Origin: Phytopythium helicoides
Lineage: Eukaryota; Oomycota; Peronosporomycetes; Pythiales; Pythiaceae
DNA length: 64,000 bases
Assembly: GCA_024867545.1 (NCBI GenBank)
Contig: JANFNE010000034.1
Coordinates: 535,029-599,028 of the forward strand
Direction of reading: 5' to 3'
Shown: positions 59,776 to 64,000 of the stretch, in pieces
How the letters are laid out: every line of letters begins with the position of its first letter
Numbering within the stretch: the stretch's first letter is position 1
Position numbers and translations under genes: made by a program
Notes under the pieces: model-generated
Database searches by the model: none
The model's input: the letters and a program-made list of their open reading frames with translations, nothing else
What the model was told of the DNA's origin: nothing

Positions 59776-62300
59776 ATGAAGGCGCTGCGCGCGGCCGTCT
59801 CGGGCTCCCGCGTGCGCTACATGAAGGACGGCTACGACCTGGACCTGACGTACATCACTCCTCGACTCGTGGCCATGGGCTACCCGGCTTCTGGCGTCGA
59901 GAAGACCTACCGCAACGACATCTCGGAGGTGCGTTGGCTCTTCTTGCGGTCGCCCGCGCTGCGCGTTTACTTACGCTGTTCACTGGCGCGCAGGTGGCGG
60001 CGTTCCTGAACTCGCACCACCCCGACGCGTACCGCATCTTCAACCTGAGCGAGCGGCGCTACGACTACTCCAAGTTCGAGGGCCGCGTGTCCGAATGGGG
60101 ATTCCCGGACCACCACCCACCGCCGCTGCAGGTGCTGCTCGACATGATGAACGAGATGATCGAGTTCATGGCCAAGGGCAGCAAGAACGTGGTCGTGGTG
60201 CACTGCCTGGCAGGCAAGGGCCGCACGGGCGTCGTCTGCAGCTGCTACCTGCTGCTCACGGGCTACTACGGCTCCATCTTTCGCCTACGCAAGGAGCGGG
60301 AGTTGCGTGAGATGGCCAACGCCGCCATCCGCGACTTCTGGAACGCGCGCGGGCAGGGCGTGCGCTATCCGAGCCAGGCGTTGTATATTTATTACTTCAT
60401 CAAGATCGTGCGCCGCTTGGGACGCACGCCCACGCAGATCCCGCCGCTGCTGCCGGCCAAGAAGATGGTGCGTTGCGGGACTGTGCCCAAGCTGGAGTGC
60501 TGTGTTGCGACTGACGATCGAGCGCTGATACAATAGCTTCTGCGCCGGGTCGTGCTGCACGGCATTCCTGACTACGAGGCCACGGCACGTGGAGGCTGCA
60601 CACCATTTTTGCAGGTGTTGCCTGCCCCCTGGCAAAGATATACGCCGGACCTGCTCTACAACAGCGCCTGGCAGCGCCCCAAGTTCGAGACGTACCTACC
60701 CGACCCTAACGGCACGATAGTATTCGAGGTGCGTGATATATCCATGGATTCTTGTCGAGCTTGAACGCGTGCACTGACTCCCTTGAATCTGCAGATCAAC
60801 TGTGTCATTCAGGGTGATACGCTGATCCGGTGCTTTCACGCCAACACTGCTAACATGCTGGGCAAGAATATCGTTCAGATGTTCCACGTGACGTTCAACA
60901 CCGACTTCTTCCATAAGAATGTAAGCTATGCCATAGTGAGGTGAGTCTCTCCCAGTTCTATTCCGGTCTCTGACGAATCGATTTGATGTGATTTGCAGAG
61001 CGATCTGTATCGTTTGCCAAAGGAGGAAGTGGACGAAGCCACGCGCAGTCGGCGCTATCCTGCCAACTTCCACATTGACTGCCACGTCCAAGTCCTCACG
61101 GGCGGACGCAACGACCTACCTGAAGAACCAAACATCCTGACAGAGCGCGATCGTGTGTATCCGAACCGAGAGCATCTCGAGGATGGGTTCCCGAGCTCTA
61201 TGACACAGTCAGCGCACCCTGCGCTTCCTTCTGTTACAAAGCAGCAAGCAGTTGTGGTGGCGCAGGAAGAAACCCCGACCATGATGGGATGGCTGCTGAA
61301 GCAGGGTGGATTTGTCAAAAACTGGAAGAGGCGCTGGTTTGTGGCACGTGAGGGAACACTAACGTACTTTGCTCGCGCGAACGACCCAACACCGCTTGGA
61401 AGTGTGGATCTGCGCAACGTGACGGTTGACGTGTGCGAGCCAAGCGAGATCAATGCTCGGAACACAATGCTCTATTACTTCCGCATCGTGCCGCCAAGAC
61501 TGGGCATGCGCACGTATTACTTTGGCGCGGAGTCCGAGGCTGACATGATTGCCTGGATAAGTGTGCTCGGCGCACAGTCATGCTATGGTCTAGCTGTCGA
61601 CCGAGAGCGACATAGCACACAACTTGGAGGCTCATCGCGCGGCGGAAAACTTATGCGTAGTCTCACCTTCACTTCAGGAAGCGGAAGGGACCGTAGCGAC
61701 ATGCTGTTTCACTCTGGTAGCGTTGCACCTCCATCTGAGCTCCGTCAACCTCCATCGGCGTCTTACCACCAAACGGATCGCGCAAGTCTTCCTAGTCGCA
61801 TCAGGGTGGGATCGAATGCTGCTGCCGCTCCTTTCGGTGCCGAAGAGGAGTTTGACGACGAGCGGTATCTGTCGTCGGCGAACCAGCCGGCGTATCAAGC
61901 ATCGGTGCCTGTGGACATGAGCTCGGCTTTGTCCGCAGACCAACGAGCGTTCTTGCTGCAAGAAGTTGAGAACTGCCAAGGACAAGGAATGTACATTTAT
62001 TCCGCCGAAGAGCTGGAAGAAGCCGCAGCAATGCAACAGCATTTGCGATCAGCGCACATGGCACACGATTCCCCAGCTGGACCGGAGACGCTTGCTAGCG
62101 CTCTGAGGCGAATGGTGTCGAATCATCAACTAGCGGATGCGGAGCAGCTGCTTACGGAAGTTGTACTCACGCGTTTTCCGCGACTTGTGGATGCCATGGA
62201 CTACGACCCGTTAGCGTTCACGCAAATGATCTCAGCCGGAGACATCAGCCGCACAGCTACTGCGAACCACCCCGCGGCCCCCAAAGGTGTCTTCTTCTAG
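59776..62300 (+). CDS. PTEN-like phosphoinositide phosphatase with C-terminal PH domain
   Basis: Predicted 3-phosphatase of phosphatidylinositol-3,4,5-trisphosphate. Exons 59776-59928, 59994-60467, 60537-60728, 60795-60920 and 60999-62300, all phase 0, give 748 residues. The N-terminus (RYMKDGYDLDLTYITPRLVAMGYPA) matches PTEN, including a basic lipid-binding start. The catalytic loop near residue 120 reads HCLAGKGRTG: Cys, Arg and the second Lys are kept, but the first Lys of PTEN's HCKAGKGRTG is Leu. A C2 domain follows (about 190-330; LPDPNGTIVFE, INCVIQGDTLIRCFH). Residues about 408-512 are a PH domain (MMGWLLKQGGFVKNWKRRWF, FGAESEADMIAWI), absent from animal PTEN. The tail is Ser- and acid-rich. 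It is divergent from the kinase gene (292 bases between ATGs). Confidence 0.9.
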
Positions 62301-62420
62301 TCACACCAAGCCCACTTCTCGAAGTTAGAGGTTTCAAGTTTTTGAAAGTTGGATAGAGGATGCGTAGTTGTTTGATTCTGTAACGCAGCTATACTCTTGA
62401 TTCTGATCGCACCATCGTCT

Positions 62421-63995
62421 CTACCACATCAATTCAGCAGTTGCAAGGGAGCAAAACACACCTGCAACAATGGCAAGCGCAACGAGACCGGCTAATCGAA
62501 AGGTGCCTGCGTGTGTTGCACGCCAGGGAAAGAGTTGACCATAGAAGGCTGCTGGCAGCAAGTAGCACAGCACGAGCAGGATGCTTGCACCGACGAACGA
62601 GAAGACCACTTGAATACCCGGAACTTGCAGGGCACATAGAATCTGTGCTCCGAGGAGTGCTACGGAGACGGCGAGTGTCATGCTGATCGATGACGCTACG
62701 GAGCGAGTTTCTTCTTGCCTTGGCCACAGGGACTCCCCCAGCTCAAACACGAGTGCGCGCAGGGGATGGAAAAGCAGCGGGAAAGAAAACAGAATCGTGA
62801 ACAGAATGGCAATGCGCGGCACAGCCATGATCGGGTCGCGGTCGAGGTTGAGAAGGATGTTACCCTTCGTTTCCGCACCGTAGATTGATGCGGCACACAA
62901 ACCAAATACGGCGTAGATGGCAACACACGCGGCAATAGCGACGGCTAGACGAGTGCGCATGACACGCTCCGACTTGCTCAGCGCTCTGCGGTATCCGTGG
63001 TCCTCTTGTTCCTCCTCTACAATGGCTGTAATTGTAACGCTGTTATAGCTCTCGGCTGGATGGAGTTGCTCGAGTCGCTTCGTCTCGGTTGCAACCAGTT
63101 GCGCCAGCAAAGGGATGACGTTCAGATGAAGCATAAAGGTGAAGTTGTAGATGCCGACGACCTCGGCGAGTCGCCACAACAGTGACGAGCTTTCTTCAGA
63201 AGTAGAAACACCAGCATAGAGCTGGGGGTCCGAGTGGGAGCTTGAGAGCGCTCGGAATGCTACCGCAGCAACGAGGTAGAGCGAGAAGATGAAACCGAGG
63301 TACGACGAGAACCGCAGCGCCGAGATATCGCGGGAGAACGCGAGTGGCAGCACCACCGCCGTCACCACAACACAAACCGTGGCGATCACTAGCGCATTGC
63401 TTGGGGTGGTGTCTTCCGCGCCAAAGAACCCGAGAGCCGTCGCCAACAGCGACGGTGCCATGTCCCTTACGACGCGCACGCAGCCGACGCAAGCTCCAAA
63501 CACCGCAAACGCTGTGAGCGCTCCGGTCAAGTTCGCGAGCCTCGAGCCTCCAGTCGCAAGCGCCAGAGCCTGGTACGTCTTGTGGCGCTCCTCACGCGGC
63601 GCCGCCGTGGCTGCGAGTGCCACCGCCACGTGGACGCGCAGGATGGCGTCGGCCGTGAAGAACATGGCGCAGCCGACCACCACGAGCGCCGCGAGCGCCG
63701 GCACCGGCGGCAGCAGCACGAACGTGTAGGGCACGGCCAGTGTCCCGGCACCCACCGCCGACATGACGAGCGTGAGCGTGAGCGCCGACTCGTGCAGCCA
63801 GCCGCGCAGCCTGGAGGGCTCCTCGCGCTCGGGCGCCGCTTGCTTGGCCTGTGGGCGCTCGTCGAGCTCGCCGATTGGCTCAGGGCCGGACACCACCGCT
63901 GGGAATCCGGACTCGAAGCTCGCGTTACGCTGGCGGCCGCGGCGGCCCGAAGAGAGCAGCGGCAGTGCCTCACTTGCGGGCGACGGCGGCGCCAT
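62421..63995 (-). CDS. Amino-acid transporter, AAAP/SLC38-like
   Basis: Secondary amino-acid transporter of 524 residues, complete within the window (ATG 63993-63995, five bases from the edge). The cytosolic N-terminus of about 68 residues has a dileucine-type motif (EALPLLSS). TM1 carries the family signature LTLVMSAVGAGTLAVPYTF near residue 75-93, where the unwound GAGTLA forms the substrate site. About ten more helices follow, including GIYNFTFMLHLNVIPLLAQL and AVPRIAILFTILFSFPLLFHPLR. A charged loop (EEEQEDHGYRRALSKSERVMRTR) separates the middle helices. Vacuolar or plasma-membrane placement cannot be decided; the dileucine favours vacuole or endosome. Convergent with the PTEN-like gene (120-base gap). 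Confidence 0.85.
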   Translation of the reverse strand: MAPPSPASEALPLLSSGRRGRQRNASFESGFPAVVSGPEPIGELDERPQAKQAAPEREEPSRLRGWLHESALTLTLVMSAVGAGTLAVPYTFVLLPPVPALAALVVVGCAMFFTADAILRVHVAVALAATAAPREERHKTYQALALATGGSRLANLTGALTAFAVFGACVGCVRVVRDMAPSLLATALGFFGAEDTTPSNALVIATVCVVVTAVVLPLAFSRDISALRFSSYLGFIFSLYLVAAVAFRALSSSHSDPQLYAGVSTSEESSSLLWRLAEVVGIYNFTFMLHLNVIPLLAQLVATETKRLEQLHPAESYNSVTITAIVEEEQEDHGYRRALSKSERVMRTRLAVAIAACVAIYAVFGLCAASIYGAETKGNILLNLDRDPIMAVPRIAILFTILFSFPLLFHPLRALVFELGESLWPRQEETRSVASSISMTLAVSVALLGAQILCALQVPGIQVVFSFVGASILLVLCYLLPAAFYGQLFPWRATHAGTFRLAGLVALAIVAGVFCSLATAELMW

Positions 63996-64000
63996 GTTGA

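Overview
The window looks like nuclear DNA of an oomycete, most likely a Pythium-type or related peronosporalean species. The evidence is compact spacing between genes, long single-exon genes, short GT-AG introns of about 48-92 bases, a kinase with tyrosine-kinase-like motifs, PTEN and PH domains in one protein, a MULE/SWIM transposase pair, and a tandem family of Mnn1-like glycosyltransferases. I could not run any search, so the organism is inferred from protein content and gene structure.

Layout: 1-2488 is the 5' part of an intron-containing 5-oxoprolinase gene (minus strand). 2845-6351 is a type II P-type cation ATPase (minus), followed by about 2 kb without a recognisable gene. 8389-18280 holds four tandem plus-strand genes for pentameric ligand-gated ion-channel-like proteins that lack the Cys-loop cysteines. 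18907-23291 holds two related multi-exon genes for unfamiliar signal-peptide/transmembrane proteins. 23572-24971 encodes a tail-anchored orphan protein (minus). 25639-29123 has three short-chain dehydrogenase genes. 29243-35869 has two MULE/SWIM transposase-like genes in direct orientation, with a six-exon LarC-type nickel-cofactor gene between them that carries a very large histidine array. 36697-38029 has a C2-DysF protein and a MYND zinc-finger protein. 38257-54897 is a cluster of seven GT71/Mnn1-like glycosyltransferase genes, with a four-exon mTERF gene between the first two. 55096-63995 has a secreted Cys-rich protein, a pseudokinase-kinase gene, a PTEN-C2-PH phosphatase and an amino-acid transporter.

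Two themes run through the window. First, gene families here are tandem or local, and four pairs of paralogues carry sharply bounded near-identical DNA tracts (216, 300, 1170 and 181 bp) inside otherwise diverged genes. This is the signature of gene conversion, and one tract seems to have shifted the end of its recipient gene out of frame. Second, several genes only make sense once spliced: the oxoprolinase, LarC, mTERF, the tail-anchored protein, the kinase and PTEN all look broken in single frames but join cleanly at GT-AG introns with matching phase.

The genes do not form one pathway. Plausible functional groupings are the channel array (membrane signalling), the glycosyltransferase cluster (Golgi protein or wall mannosylation) and the kinase/PTEN pair, whose start codons are divergent and 292 bp apart (phosphorylation and phosphoinositide signalling). 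No tRNA, rRNA or CRISPR was seen.
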